Source of the DNA: Candidatus Kapaibacterium sp.
GTDB taxonomy: Bacteria; Bacteroidota; Ignavibacteria; Kapaibacteriales; UBA961
Assembly: GCA_023253875.1 (NCBI GenBank)
Contig: JALRFC010000045.1
Location: forward strand, 1 to 9,859
Direction of reading: 5' to 3'
Length of the DNA stretch: 9,859 bases
The notes under the pieces are model-generated. The model was not told where the DNA came from, made no database searches, and saw only the letters and a program-made list of their open reading frames with translations. The stretch's first letter is position 1, and each line of letters begins with the position of its first letter. Position numbers and translations under genes: made by a program. Positions 1 to 7,884 of this stretch are shown in pieces.

Positions 1-1488
1 ATGTAAATGATAATCAAAACATGCATTCATGATTTCAGAACCATTCACAAGTTGTGATTGTGCATCAATATTGGCAGGGATATGGTGAACATTGAAAGCT
101 GATTCAGAACTTTCGCTAAATAAATGTGAAGAATACCGTTCTGTCTGAAGAGCATGTAATTCCTTTTTCCATGTCAAGAGTGCATGTCGAGCAGGACCAT
201 GCAATGTTCTTGTGGCAAGCAAAGCCTTATGCACGATGCCCATAATATCTCTGCGGAATGGCTCTCTGATTGTTTGCAATGTGGAAAGTAATTGCTGTAA
301 TTCCTGCTTGATGGATTGATCTGCTGATTCATGGATCAAGTTCTCAATGAGTGATCCGGCATTCGATAAATCAGACAGAATTGGCTCTTGATATGCTTTC
401 CATGCTTCATCACGCCACGCTTTCACGCGTTTGATTGCATCTTGTTCAATGCGTTCAATTTCTTCAGATGTAAGAATGTCATGTTGAATGAGCCATTCTT
501 TCATTCGAGCAATGCCATCAAAATCTTGTTCCCATTGCAAGCGTTCTTTGGATTTATATCGCTCATGACTTCCCGAAGTGGAATGTCCTTGTGGCTGTGT
601 GACTTCAATCACATGTATAATCTGAGGAACATGTTCTGTTCTGGCAGTTTCTCCGGCTTTTGCATAGACTTCAAGAAGGGCGGGATAATCCCATGCTTTC
701 ACGGTATGCACATCATATCCATCAGTGGTGCCCTGTTTTCTTTGAAAGCCGGACAATAATTCACCAACATTGGATTTGGTCATTTGAAATTCATTCGGTA
801 CAGAAATACCATATCCATCATCCCAAATAGATATAATGGCAGGGGAGCGAAGTACGCCGATTGCATTTACTGATTCCCAAAACATTCCCTCAGCCGCACT
901 TGCATTCCCAATAGTGCCCCAAGCCACTTCATTTCCATTTTTGCTGAAGGAAGTCATGTCTTTGAGTACATCTATGGAGCGATACAATCTCGATGCATAA
1001 GCCAAACCAACAAGTCTTGGCATTTGCGAACCGGTCGGTGAGATATCAGCCGATGAATTGTATTGATCAACCAAATGTTTCCATGTGCCATCGGCATTCA
1101 GAGAACGTGTGGCGAAATGTCCATTCATGGATCGGCCTGCGGATGCCGGTTCCAATTTCGCATCAGGAATAGCATATAATTGTGCAAAGAATTCTTTCAC
1201 TGAAGACATTCCTAGCGCAAACATGAATGTTTGATCGCGATAATACCCTGATCTGAAATCACCTTTTTGAAATGCTCTTGCCCATGCGAGTTGAGGCAAT
1301 TCTTTACCATCTCCAAAGATGCCGAACTTGGCTTTACCGGAAAGCACTTCACGTCTTCCCAATAAAGAAGCTTGTCTACTTTCAATGGCCACTGTCAAAT
1401 CCTGTATAAGTTCTTCCTTGGACAAAGGAAGTTTCAATGAGGATTTGGTTTTTGAGCGCTTGCTTGAAGAGGTATGTTTGAATGCCAT
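1..1488 (-). CDS. 2-oxoacid dehydrogenase E1 component, fused alpha/beta type, N-terminal part (runs off the left edge)
   Basis: This is a thiamine-diphosphate enzyme that decarboxylates a 2-oxoacid (pyruvate or a branched-chain oxoacid; the sequence does not decide) and passes the acyl group to the E2 lipoyl core in the cytoplasm. I translated it from the minus strand: 496 codons, no stop, open at base 1. The ATG at 1488 is the first possible start, because an in-frame TAG lies 8 codons upstream. The alpha domain shows SPTGSQMPRLVGLAYASR, the ThDP/metal motif beginning GTIGNASAAEG (N195), then WDDGYGIS (W222 onward) and the loop PQGHSTSGSHERYKS. A helical linker follows, and LVNGSEIMNACFDYHL near the window edge resembles the start of the beta (transketolase-like) domain, so the full protein should be about 800 residues. 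The usual Asp of the metal motif is Asn here (see findings). No Shine-Dalgarno precedes the start. Family is confident; substrate is not. Confidence 0.88.
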   Translation of the reverse strand, partial: MAFKHTSSSKRSKTKSSLKLPLSKEELIQDLTVAIESRQASLLGRREVLSGKAKFGIFGDGKELPQLAWARAFQKGDFRSGYYRDQTFMFALGMSSVKEFFAQLYAIPDAKLEPASAGRSMNGHFATRSLNADGTWKHLVDQYNSSADISPTGSQMPRLVGLAYASRLYRSIDVLKDMTSFSKNGNEVAWGTIGNASAAEGMFWESVNAIGVLRSPAIISIWDDGYGISVPNEFQMTKSNVGELLSGFQRKQGTTDGYDVHTVKAWDYPALLEVYAKAGETARTEHVPQIIHVIEVTQPQGHSTSGSHERYKSKERLQWEQDFDGIARMKEWLIQHDILTSEEIERIEQDAIKRVKAWRDEAWKAYQEPILSDLSNAGSLIENLIHESADQSIKQELQQLLSTLQTIREPFRRDIMGIVHKALLATRTLHGPARHALLTWKKELHALQTERYSSHLFSESSESAFNVHHIPANIDAQSQLVNGSEIMNACFDYHLH

Positions 1489-1519
1489 GTTTGCCGAATG
1501 TATAGGGTTCTAAGATTGA

Positions 1520-1551
1520 CAAAGATACGGTCTAGACAGTGCATTACCAAA
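1520..1551 (-). promoter_or_regulatory. Bacteroidota-type promoter of the E1 gene
   Basis: On the minus strand, TTTG (1551-1548) is followed after 20 bases by TATCTTTG (1527-1520). This matches the known Bacteroidota sigma-A consensus (-33 TTTG, -7 TAnnTTTG, spacing 19-21). The E1 ATG is 32 bases beyond the -7 box, leaving a leader of about 25 bases. Identical -7 boxes serve this gene and the divergent tRNA. Confidence 0.8.
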
Positions 1552-1636
1552 GCTGTGAATAAGCTCTTTGCTCACTAGAGGATTGGAGTATTAAGGCGAG
1601 AATGACAAAGAATATCCAAAGTTTACCTGAAAGGGT

Positions 1637-1667
1637 TTTGTGAAATTTAGGAAATACTCTATCTTTG
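1637..1667 (+). promoter_or_regulatory. Bacteroidota-type promoter of tRNA-Leu
   Basis: TTTG (1637-1640), 19 bases, then TATCTTTG (1660-1667), ending 13 bases before the mature tRNA 5' end. Both boxes match the Bacteroidota housekeeping consensus exactly, with allowed spacing, so the tRNA is probably a single-gene transcript ending at the hairpin just downstream. Confidence 0.8.
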
Positions 1668-1680
1668 TGCTCTCTTGTCT

Positions 1681-1764
1681 GCGGAAGTGGCGAAATTGGC
1701 AGACGCACCATCTTGAGGGGGTGGCGCCTTCACTGGCGTACGGGTTCAAGTCCCGTCTTCCGCA
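1681..1764 (+). tRNA. tRNA-Leu(GAG)
   Basis: Class II tRNA. Acceptor stem GCGGAAG (1681-1687) pairs with CTTCCGC (1757-1763), with discriminator A1764. The anticodon stem CCATC/GGTGG (1708-1712 and 1720-1724) closes the loop TTGAGGG, giving anticodon GAG at 1715-1717, which reads CUC/CUU leucine codons. The long variable arm has a CGCC/GGCG stem (1725-1728 and 1735-1738), as expected for leucine. The T arm is at 1740-1756 with loop TTCAAGT. The 3' CCA is not fully encoded (A is followed by CATC), so it would be added after transcription. Confidence 0.97.
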
Positions 1765-1773
1765 CATCTGTAA

Positions 1774-1805
1774 GCTCCAATCTATGATTGGGGCTTTTTT
1801 ATTTT
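1774..1805 (+). terminator. Rho-independent terminator of tRNA-Leu
   Basis: GCTCCAATC (1774-1782), a TAT loop, and GATTGGGGC (1786-1794) form a 9-bp stem with one G-U pair. T1795-1800 follows, then A and TTTT. The T-run overlaps the TAA stop (1801-1799) of the convergent ftsX-like gene. Read on the minus strand the same stem is followed only by TTA, so it would terminate ftsX transcripts less well. Confidence 0.85.
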
Positions 1806-2656
1806 CCCTTGGTGACACTTATAGCAGTAAATCCTGCCGTCAAATAGCACAATACAGTAATACCACCCAAAGATATGAATAGCCAATTCAGTGGAATCTC
1901 CATGATCCATGGAAATGAGTGAGAGTATTGAAAACGAATGACTTGCGCAATTCCCGAACCGATTGCAATTCCAATGGTACAAGCCGAAATGGCAAAGAGG
2001 AGATGAGGTATCGCAATGAAACCTCTTCCGGCTCCCAATGTTTGGAGAATGAACCATTCGGTTGGACTTTGTAGTAATTCAGCACGAAAGACATAGGACA
2101 AAAATCCCAAAAATAGGATGAATATTCCTGTCGCACCCGCCAGACCGAGTGTCAGTACCATAGAGCTTCGCGCGAATACTGTACCGGCTGCTTGAGCATT
2201 AAAAACAGTTTGTTCCACGATTTCTTTCTGCGAAAGATCAGCCAAAATGAAACTTACTGCTTGATGATCGCAATATTCAGGTTTGAGAGCAAATGAAATT
2301 GACCATTGAAAAGGACTCTCAGTAAATAATGCATCAGTATCCTCACCCAGTTCTTGTTCAAACGCTACTGTTGCTAATGATGGTGAAATCACATTCACAT
2401 GATGAATTTGTTGATACTTCTTCAAAGACTCAGCCAATGTGAATATGCGGGAAGTATCCACATCTTGTTTGATCATCACCGAAAGTTCAAGATTTGACGC
2501 TAATCTATTCTGCTCTTTGCTCAGTCCATAATAAGCCGTAATAGCCCAGATGGTTGTTAATGACAGAATCGTGGAAATCAATAGAATGCGCAAAAAAGGT
2601 AACATTCTTCTACGAATGAGTGTCCCGGCTCTATGAAAATAATATTCACTGCTCAT
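1799..2656 (-). CDS. ftsX: FtsX-like cell-division permease
   Basis: A 285-residue membrane protein with the FtsX plan: short cytoplasmic N-terminus, first membrane helix (about 20-41), a large periplasmic domain (about 42-165), then three helices (about 166-190, 215-240, 256-278). The stretch LQTLGAGRGFIAIPHLLF (205-222) corresponds to the conserved FtsX segment written roughly as LVGAT-x-x-FI-x-x-PF. FtsX normally pairs with the ATPase FtsE to control cell-wall hydrolases at the division site. No ftsE is adjacent here; instead the gene follows an asparaginase by 9 bases, so it is probably co-transcribed with it. Its TAA stop lies in the T-run of the tRNA terminator. The ATG at 2656 fits the usual N-terminal length; no clear Shine-Dalgarno. 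Another FtsX-fold permease is possible, but size and four-helix layout favour FtsX. Confidence 0.8.
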   Translation of the reverse strand: MSSEYYFHRAGTLIRRRMLPFLRILLISTILSLTTIWAITAYYGLSKEQNRLASNLELSVMIKQDVDTSRIFTLAESLKKYQQIHHVNVISPSLATVAFEQELGEDTDALFTESPFQWSISFALKPEYCDHQAVSFILADLSQKEIVEQTVFNAQAAGTVFARSSMVLTLGLAGATGIFILFLGFLSYVFRAELLQSPTEWFILQTLGAGRGFIAIPHLLFAISACTIGIAIGSGIAQVIRFQYSHSFPWIMEIPLNWLFISLGGITVLCYLTAGFTAISVTKGK

Positions 2657-2665
2657 GATTGTGTG

Positions 2666-3646
2666 TTATGCCCATTCAAATGAATTTCTGATTTGTTGCA
2701 TGTTATAATTTGCGCCCAATGCGGCGATGAGTTTAATCCTAGCCTTTTGACCATTCAAATAATCAGCAAAAATGATGCCTGCATCATACAAATGCTTTCC
2801 GGCTCCCTCATAAGCATAAATATGTTCGATTCTTCCAACCGGACATCGAGATGTCAATACTGTTGGAATTCCATGTTCTACTGCTAGTTTGAGTGCATAA
2901 AAAACCGGTGGAGGTACATTGCCTACACCAAAGGCTTCTATAACAATACCCTCTACACCATGTTTCAAAGCACATTCAATGAGCATTGCATCCATGCCTG
3001 CATAGCATTTGAGGAGCGGGATATTTCCGGGTAATTGTTTCATGTCAAAAAATTCTCTTCGAACCGGCTTCCGATACATCATCACAGTCCCATTGACGAG
3101 TCGACCTATTGGTCCAAAATCGAAACTCGCAAATGTATTCAGCTGATTGGTATCTGTTTTTGTTGCTTCTGATGCGGCATTGATGGTATCGCCCAGACAT
3201 AATAGGACACCATATCCAATTGCTTCTTTGCTGCCGGCAAGAATCAAGGCATCGCGAAGATTGCGTGGTCCATCCCAATCGGGTTCGCTAGAATTACGCA
3301 TTGCTCCGATCACGATGATCGGTTTTTCAGTCTGAATCGTACAATCCAGGAAATACGCAGTTTCTTCTAAGGTATCCGTTCCATGGGTCACGATGATTCC
3401 ATCAATATCATCTCTGTGAACACATTCGGTGATTTGTTTTGACAAACTGAACATGATATCGGGGGTCATATGCGGGCCGGGTAATTGACCAAATTCAATC
3501 ACTTCAATATCAGCCAGATCGTGGATATCGTTGATTGCATCGATGATTTGTGTCGCTGATAGAGCCGGAACAATTCCGCCAAATCCTTCATCAACTCGCA
3601 TAGAGATGGTGCCACCGGTAAAAAAAATCGCGATTCTAGGTTTCAT
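2666..3646 (-). CDS. L-asparaginase (asparaginase/glutaminase family)
   Basis: Hydrolyses L-asparagine to aspartate and ammonia; probably cytoplasmic, as no signal peptide is visible. From the ATG at 3646 the protein has 326 residues, typical of the family. It shows FFTGGTIS (first catalytic Thr, T10 or T13), VTHGTDTLEETAYFL (T90, D91), GAMRNSSEPDWDGPRNLRDA, and the lysine of the catalytic triad in ATKTDT (K163). Later come GVGNVPPP and TSRCPVGRI. The reading frame is open further up, with ATGs at 3697 and 3766, but the family begins just before the TGGTI motif and a possible -7 box at 3687-3680 lies downstream of those starts, so 3646 is preferred. It heads a likely two-gene unit with ftsX and diverges from the secreted-protein gene. 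Confidence 0.92.
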   Translation of the reverse strand: MKPRIAIFFTGGTISMRVDEGFGGIVPALSATQIIDAINDIHDLADIEVIEFGQLPGPHMTPDIMFSLSKQITECVHRDDIDGIIVTHGTDTLEETAYFLDCTIQTEKPIIVIGAMRNSSEPDWDGPRNLRDALILAGSKEAIGYGVLLCLGDTINAASEATKTDTNQLNTFASFDFGPIGRLVNGTVMMYRKPVRREFFDMKQLPGNIPLLKCYAGMDAMLIECALKHGVEGIVIEAFGVGNVPPPVFYALKLAVEHGIPTVLTSRCPVGRIEHIYAYEGAGKHLYDAGIIFADYLNGQKARIKLIAALGANYNMQQIRNSFEWA

Positions 3647-3679
3647 GAGTACATTCACAGTATTCGGTAGTTCTGAACT

Positions 3680-3687
3680 CAAAAATA
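3680..3687 (-). promoter_or_regulatory. Possible -7 box of the asparaginase-ftsX unit
   Basis: TATTTTTG on the minus strand matches TAnnTTTG and lies 33 bases before the ATG at 3646, about the same distance as in the E1 gene. No TTTG is found 19-21 bases upstream, so only half of the promoter is present and the call is tentative. Confidence 0.4.
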
Positions 3688-3739
3688 CAAATACCATGTC
3701 TCTATTCTCATTTTGTCCATATTTCGCTAACTTGCAAAA

Positions 3740-3745
3740 GGGAGG
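3740..3745 (+). promoter_or_regulatory. Strong Shine-Dalgarno site before a 14-codon ORF
   Basis: GGGAGG lies five bases before the ATG at 3751. None of the other host starts in the window has a comparable site. It lies 67 bases before the start of the secreted-protein gene, too far to serve that start directly. Confidence 0.4.
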
Positions 3746-3750
3746 AATCA

Positions 3751-3795
3751 ATGGAACCCGAAACAAAGGGAGCTCTGTTGTGTCATTGTATCTAA
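3751..3795 (+). CDS. Possible 14-residue leader peptide
   Basis: ATG to TAA encodes MEPETKGALLCHCI. It lies in the divergent gap between asparaginase and the secreted protein. The stop is 16 bases before the ATG at 3812, in a different frame. The only support is the well-spaced GGGAGG and the position; the peptide resembles nothing I know. It could be a translated upstream ORF that tunes expression, or chance. No TAnnTTTG box was seen upstream on this strand. Confidence 0.25.
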   Translation: MEPETKGALLCHCI

Positions 3796-3811
3796 TAATC
3801 GCAGCACAATC

Positions 3812-6800
3812 ATGTATTCAACCTTTACTCGTTTATTCGGCATCCCTTTGTCCTTGCTTTGCTTTTTTGCTTTGCAAAGCATGGATGCGCAAGAAAAAGA
3901 TAGCAGGGGAAAAGACTTCTGGTTTACTTTCATACCGAATTTACATGTCAATAGTCCCTCTACCGATTCATTATATATCTATATAGCCGCATCTGAACCA
4001 ACAAGTGGAAGATTGCGATATAAAGGGAGAAATGGCAATTGGCAAAATGTTGATTTTACCATCTCAGATCCTGCCATTGTATTTACCCATAGAGTTCATT
4101 GGTTACAATATGAATTGCAGGGTATTAATCCATCTGGTGGTCAAGCTGCATCCAATGATCAAGAGCAAAGAGTAGCTGAGAATGTTTTTCATGTCTCTTC
4201 CGACAAAGAAGTAAGCGTCTATGCACTCAATCAAGGATCTACAACAAGTGATGCATTTTTGGTCTTACCTTCTGATGCACTTGGTAAAGATTATTATGTA
4301 TTGACATATAATTCTGACAGACAGGGTAGCGGTCTTATTCCAAATAATGGTTCGACTCCATCAGAATTTGCAATTGTCGCAACCGAAGATGGAACAGATA
4401 TTACCATCAATCCATCAGCCCGTACTGCCAGAAATGGGAATGCAAATACGATTTTGGCACGCCTAGATCAAGGACAATCCTTATTAGTGCAAGCAGACTT
4501 ATCCGCTGGTGATGGCTCAGGAGATTTGACCGGTTCGAGAGTGCAATCGAATAAACCCATTGGATTATTTGCCGGTCAACAAAGAGCAAGAGTACCAATC
4601 AAGAATGATCAATTGACATCCAGGGATCATATAGTAGAGCAATTGCCAAGTGTAGATACTTGGGGAAGAACTGCAATTGTGGTCCCATTTCCTCGACCAT
4701 ATAATGCAACAAATCAATCTCAGGATATCTATAGAGTCATTGCTGGATATGATAGTACTGATATTCTCATCAATGGAATTAAGACAACAACACTTTCAAA
4801 AGGTGGAATCTATCAATCGGTTTTGACCACTCCTCAAGTGATCACTTCCAATAAGTCCATCATGGTTGCACAGTATAAAAAGACCTCTGGAACGACAAAT
4901 TCATCCAATACGGATTATAATGGCGATCCAATGATGATGCTTGTTCCACCTAGCGATCAGTTTCAGGATAATTATCGCTTTGTGAGTATTCAAGCTGTGA
5001 ATTTTGCGAATGGATTTTTTTATGATCAAGGCTATGATGAACAATGGATTACCATCGTGATGCCGAATACAGCTGTATCAAGCACTAGATTGGATGGTCA
5101 ATTGATAGGTTCTATTCCTGGATTTGGTGCAACAGTCATTCCGGGAACAAATTTTTCTTATACTTGGCTACGTGTTTCAGATGGTGTGCATACAATCACT
5201 TCAAATGAACGAGTTGGAATTTATGTATATGGATATGGTAGAGCAAATTCCTATGGATATGTCGGTGGCATGAGTTTTCGAAGTTTTGATTTTAATCCAC
5301 CGCAAATAACCGGTAAGCAAGAATGCAGAGATTTTATCGGCATGATTTATGACACAGTCGCAGGTGATTCCAGAATTGTGCAAGTTTTGGAAGAAAGTGG
5401 ATCAGCTAAGAATATCAAGAGTTTTACTTATAATTTAACGCCACCTCAAGATTCTGTCATGTTCAAAGTTGCTCTGCAAGATCCGTATCAGGATGGAGCA
5501 ATCACAGTAACTGCATTGGACTCCGTACAACAAAAAACAACATTGCCTATTCGTATCAAAGGGTTTACTGTGACAAGCTCTTTTAAGCTTGCCAATAATG
5601 ATGCAATGCAAACCATAGTGGAAAAGATTCCCGTTGGAAAGCAAGTCTGTTATGATCTCACACTGAAGAATTATGGAACTTTTGACCAAGCAATCACCAT
5701 CAAAAATGTCAAAGGCATCACTTCAAAATTCACGATAACAGGGAATCCAAGCATTATCATTAAACCGGGCCAAGAGTATATTTTGAAGGTATGTTATTCC
5801 TCAGATACAGAAGAAATATCAGAAGATTCCATTCTCATTGAAGATGCATGCATGATGCGTGAAATAGCTGCATTCAATCTGACTTCATATCTGGATAAAC
5901 AAAAGCCTTCTATTTCGGCCATTCCGGATTCTTGCAATACATGTCACTATGTTATCATTGCTGATTCAACACCAACTGATGGTGGCTTGAAAGATATTAC
6001 TGTTTCAAAGTCATCAAATATTACTTGGAAAAGTGCATTCCCCACTACGGATGCTGTTCGTGCATTGAATATTTGTGTGCAAGATGTCTTTGCAGATGCT
6101 TTTTATGATATCCAAGCTGAGGACAAGAATGGGAATATAGCCTTGTATTCAGACACAATTCCTGGATTTACGCTTCAATCGCTTTCCCCTAGTGCAGTAC
6201 TCAAACAACTTGGTGGAATAGCTATTGGTTCTGTGTATTGCGATAGTATCATACTCATAAATTCCGGATTATTTGCGCAAGAAATCAATGAAGTGACATT
6301 CAGATTCAATACGCGATATAGTGTACCTCAATCCATTCTTCCAATGCGTATCAATCCGGGTGATACGGCAATAATTCCTGTATGCTATGCTCCGATTGAC
6401 ATCATAGATACTGTCTATGAAACTAAACGCGATCGTGATACTGTGAGAATTGGTAGAGATTGTATAACCATCCCATACTTTTATGAAGCATTTGGTAGTG
6501 AAGACTCGCTTATCGCAAATGGCAAATGTGAAGTAACAATAAAGAGCGCAATCACTGATTTATCTCTCAAACGTATTTCCGGTCTATCCATATATCCACA
6601 TCCTATTTCAATAGCCACAAGTCAATCGCTTATTCAATTCAGATTGCGGGAGTCAAAGCAAGCACAAATAAGACTTGTACATAATATGAGTGGAAAACAG
6701 GAACAATTATTCACTTTGGCAAATGCACCGGGTGGTGAATATTCAATGACCCTGCATGCAAATGATTTGATACCCGGCGGATATATATTAATCATTCAAG

Positions 6801-6844
6801 CTGATGATGAGAGAGAATGCATGCCAATCATTATCCAAGAGTAA
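3812..6844 (+). CDS. Secreted IgGFc-binding-domain protein with T9SS sorting tail
   Basis: A 1010-residue exported protein. Residues 1-26 look like a signal peptide (basic R7, hydrophobic core, cleavage probably near DA-Q). GKDFWFTFIPN (33-43) is a hallmark of a large class of Bacteroidota/Chlorobiota surface proteins. Residues about 120-490 match the IgGFc-binding N-terminal domain style, including FLVLPSDALGKDYY, ATEDGTDITI and the closing SYGYVGGMSF (480-489). Two stretches (about 605-690 and 800-895) look like Ig-like ASH or HYDIN-type modules, with phrases such as LTLKNYGTFDQAITI and NPGDTAIIPVCYAP. Residues 925-1010, starting LSIYPHP, form the C-terminal sorting domain used by the type IX system, so the product is expected on or outside the outer membrane. 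The ligand is unknown; the domain name does not imply IgG binding here. mltG follows 16 bases later, suggesting co-transcription. No SD or clear promoter was found at its start. Confidence 0.85.
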   Translation: MYSTFTRLFGIPLSLLCFFALQSMDAQEKDSRGKDFWFTFIPNLHVNSPSTDSLYIYIAASEPTSGRLRYKGRNGNWQNVDFTISDPAIVFTHRVHWLQYELQGINPSGGQAASNDQEQRVAENVFHVSSDKEVSVYALNQGSTTSDAFLVLPSDALGKDYYVLTYNSDRQGSGLIPNNGSTPSEFAIVATEDGTDITINPSARTARNGNANTILARLDQGQSLLVQADLSAGDGSGDLTGSRVQSNKPIGLFAGQQRARVPIKNDQLTSRDHIVEQLPSVDTWGRTAIVVPFPRPYNATNQSQDIYRVIAGYDSTDILINGIKTTTLSKGGIYQSVLTTPQVITSNKSIMVAQYKKTSGTTNSSNTDYNGDPMMMLVPPSDQFQDNYRFVSIQAVNFANGFFYDQGYDEQWITIVMPNTAVSSTRLDGQLIGSIPGFGATVIPGTNFSYTWLRVSDGVHTITSNERVGIYVYGYGRANSYGYVGGMSFRSFDFNPPQITGKQECRDFIGMIYDTVAGDSRIVQVLEESGSAKNIKSFTYNLTPPQDSVMFKVALQDPYQDGAITVTALDSVQQKTTLPIRIKGFTVTSSFKLANNDAMQTIVEKIPVGKQVCYDLTLKNYGTFDQAITIKNVKGITSKFTITGNPSIIIKPGQEYILKVCYSSDTEEISEDSILIEDACMMREIAAFNLTSYLDKQKPSISAIPDSCNTCHYVIIADSTPTDGGLKDITVSKSSNITWKSAFPTTDAVRALNICVQDVFADAFYDIQAEDKNGNIALYSDTIPGFTLQSLSPSAVLKQLGGIAIGSVYCDSIILINSGLFAQEINEVTFRFNTRYSVPQSILPMRINPGDTAIIPVCYAPIDIIDTVYETKRDRDTVRIGRDCITIPYFYEAFGSEDSLIANGKCEVTIKSAITDLSLKRISGLSIYPHPISIATSQSLIQFRLRESKQAQIRLVHNMSGKQEQLFTLANAPGGEYSMTLHANDLIPGGYILIIQADDERECMPIIIQE

Positions 6845-6860
6845 TGCAGACGGGTAGATA

Positions 6861-7883
6861 GTGCCGAAGAAATCACATAATATATCAAGCAAGGCATGGT
6901 GGATCATATCAGTGATAATGATCGTATCTGCGATATTTATGTCTATTCTGTATTTGTTTTCTCCAATTCCACAGAAAAAAGCTACAGACATTACAATCAA
7001 AGATTCCTCACTTTCAACAGTAGTGAGCACACTTTCGGATGCTGGTATCATCAAACATCCATATCTCTTTTATTCTATCGCATCATTGTATGAAGTATTA
7101 TCAGGAAAGCATTGCACTTCGGGTACTTTCTCCGTACAAAATACATTCACTCATGCAAGAATCATCAAATTGATATACTCAGGTGAAGAGGGAATGACTG
7201 TGAATGTGGTCATCCCGGAAGGATCTGATCTTCGTAGAATTGCTTCCATTTTACAAAAAAGAATTACTGTGGATTCACTTACATTTATACGTTTGGTCCA
7301 TAATGATTCCATTTGTGCAAGTATGGGAGTGAAGCAAACCTCCATGGAAGGATATTGTATGCCGGACACATATAATTTCTATAAGAAACAAAAAGCAACA
7401 GATATCATCAAGAAGCTTGCTGTGATTCATCAACTCTTTTGGGATAAACAATGCGCAGAATTACAGAAACAAAGCAAGTATTCAAAACATGAAATCCTCA
7501 CGCTTGCTTCCATCATTGAAGCTGAAGCATCTGTTGCAAGTGAAAGACAAAGAATCAGCGGGGTCTATCATAATAGACTGCTTAGAGGTATGAAATTAGA
7601 AGCGGATCCAACAGTACAATATGCCATTGGAAAGAGAAAAAGATTATTCTACAGTGATCTTAGAACTGATAGTAAATACAATACCTATAAATATGCCGGT
7701 TTGCCACCGGGTCCAATAAATTGTCCGGGAAGAGAGTCCATACTTGCCGCATTACAACCCGAACAACATGGATATATCTTCTTTGTAGCAAAAGGGGACG
7801 GAACCGGTGAACATGTATTCACAAATAATGGCAGAGATCATGCCAAAGCTGTGAATGCATATAGGAAACAGCGGACAATGTGA
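6861..7883 (+). CDS. mltG: Endolytic murein transglycosylase MltG
   Basis: MltG cuts nascent peptidoglycan strands at the inner membrane and so limits glycan length. The 340-residue protein has one N-terminal membrane helix (about 13-34) and a periplasmic catalytic domain. Visible family motifs are VVIPEGSDLRRIA (116-128), GYCMPDTYNF (164-173), LASIIEAEA (215-222) with presumed catalytic E220, LEADPTVQYAIG (246-257), YNTYKYAGLPPGPINCPG (273-290) and FFVAKGDGTGEHVF (307-320). The start is GTG at 6861: an in-frame TAG is two codons upstream, and the next ATG falls inside the membrane helix. There is no clear Shine-Dalgarno. It lies 16 bases after the secreted-protein gene and ends one base before the convergent transporter gene. 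Confidence 0.95.
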   Translation: MPKKSHNISSKAWWIISVIMIVSAIFMSILYLFSPIPQKKATDITIKDSSLSTVVSTLSDAGIIKHPYLFYSIASLYEVLSGKHCTSGTFSVQNTFTHARIIKLIYSGEEGMTVNVVIPEGSDLRRIASILQKRITVDSLTFIRLVHNDSICASMGVKQTSMEGYCMPDTYNFYKKQKATDIIKKLAVIHQLFWDKQCAELQKQSKYSKHEILTLASIIEAEASVASERQRISGVYHNRLLRGMKLEADPTVQYAIGKRKRLFYSDLRTDSKYNTYKYAGLPPGPINCPGRESILAALQPEQHGYIFFVAKGDGTGEHVFTNNGRDHAKAVNAYRKQRTM

Positions 7884-7884
7884 C

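Noticed and set aside
388..759. 123-codon plus-strand open frame
   Set aside because: It lies wholly antisense to the E1 coding sequence, whose motifs are unmistakable, and its product is low-complexity and Phe/Cys-rich.
1591..1882. Open frames on both strands over the tRNA-Leu locus
   Set aside because: They read through the tRNA and its terminator; translated tRNA sequence is a common false gene.
3531..3986. 151-codon plus-strand open frame across the divergent gap
   Set aside because: It is antisense to asparaginase at one end and out of frame with the secreted protein at the other, with no motif of its own.
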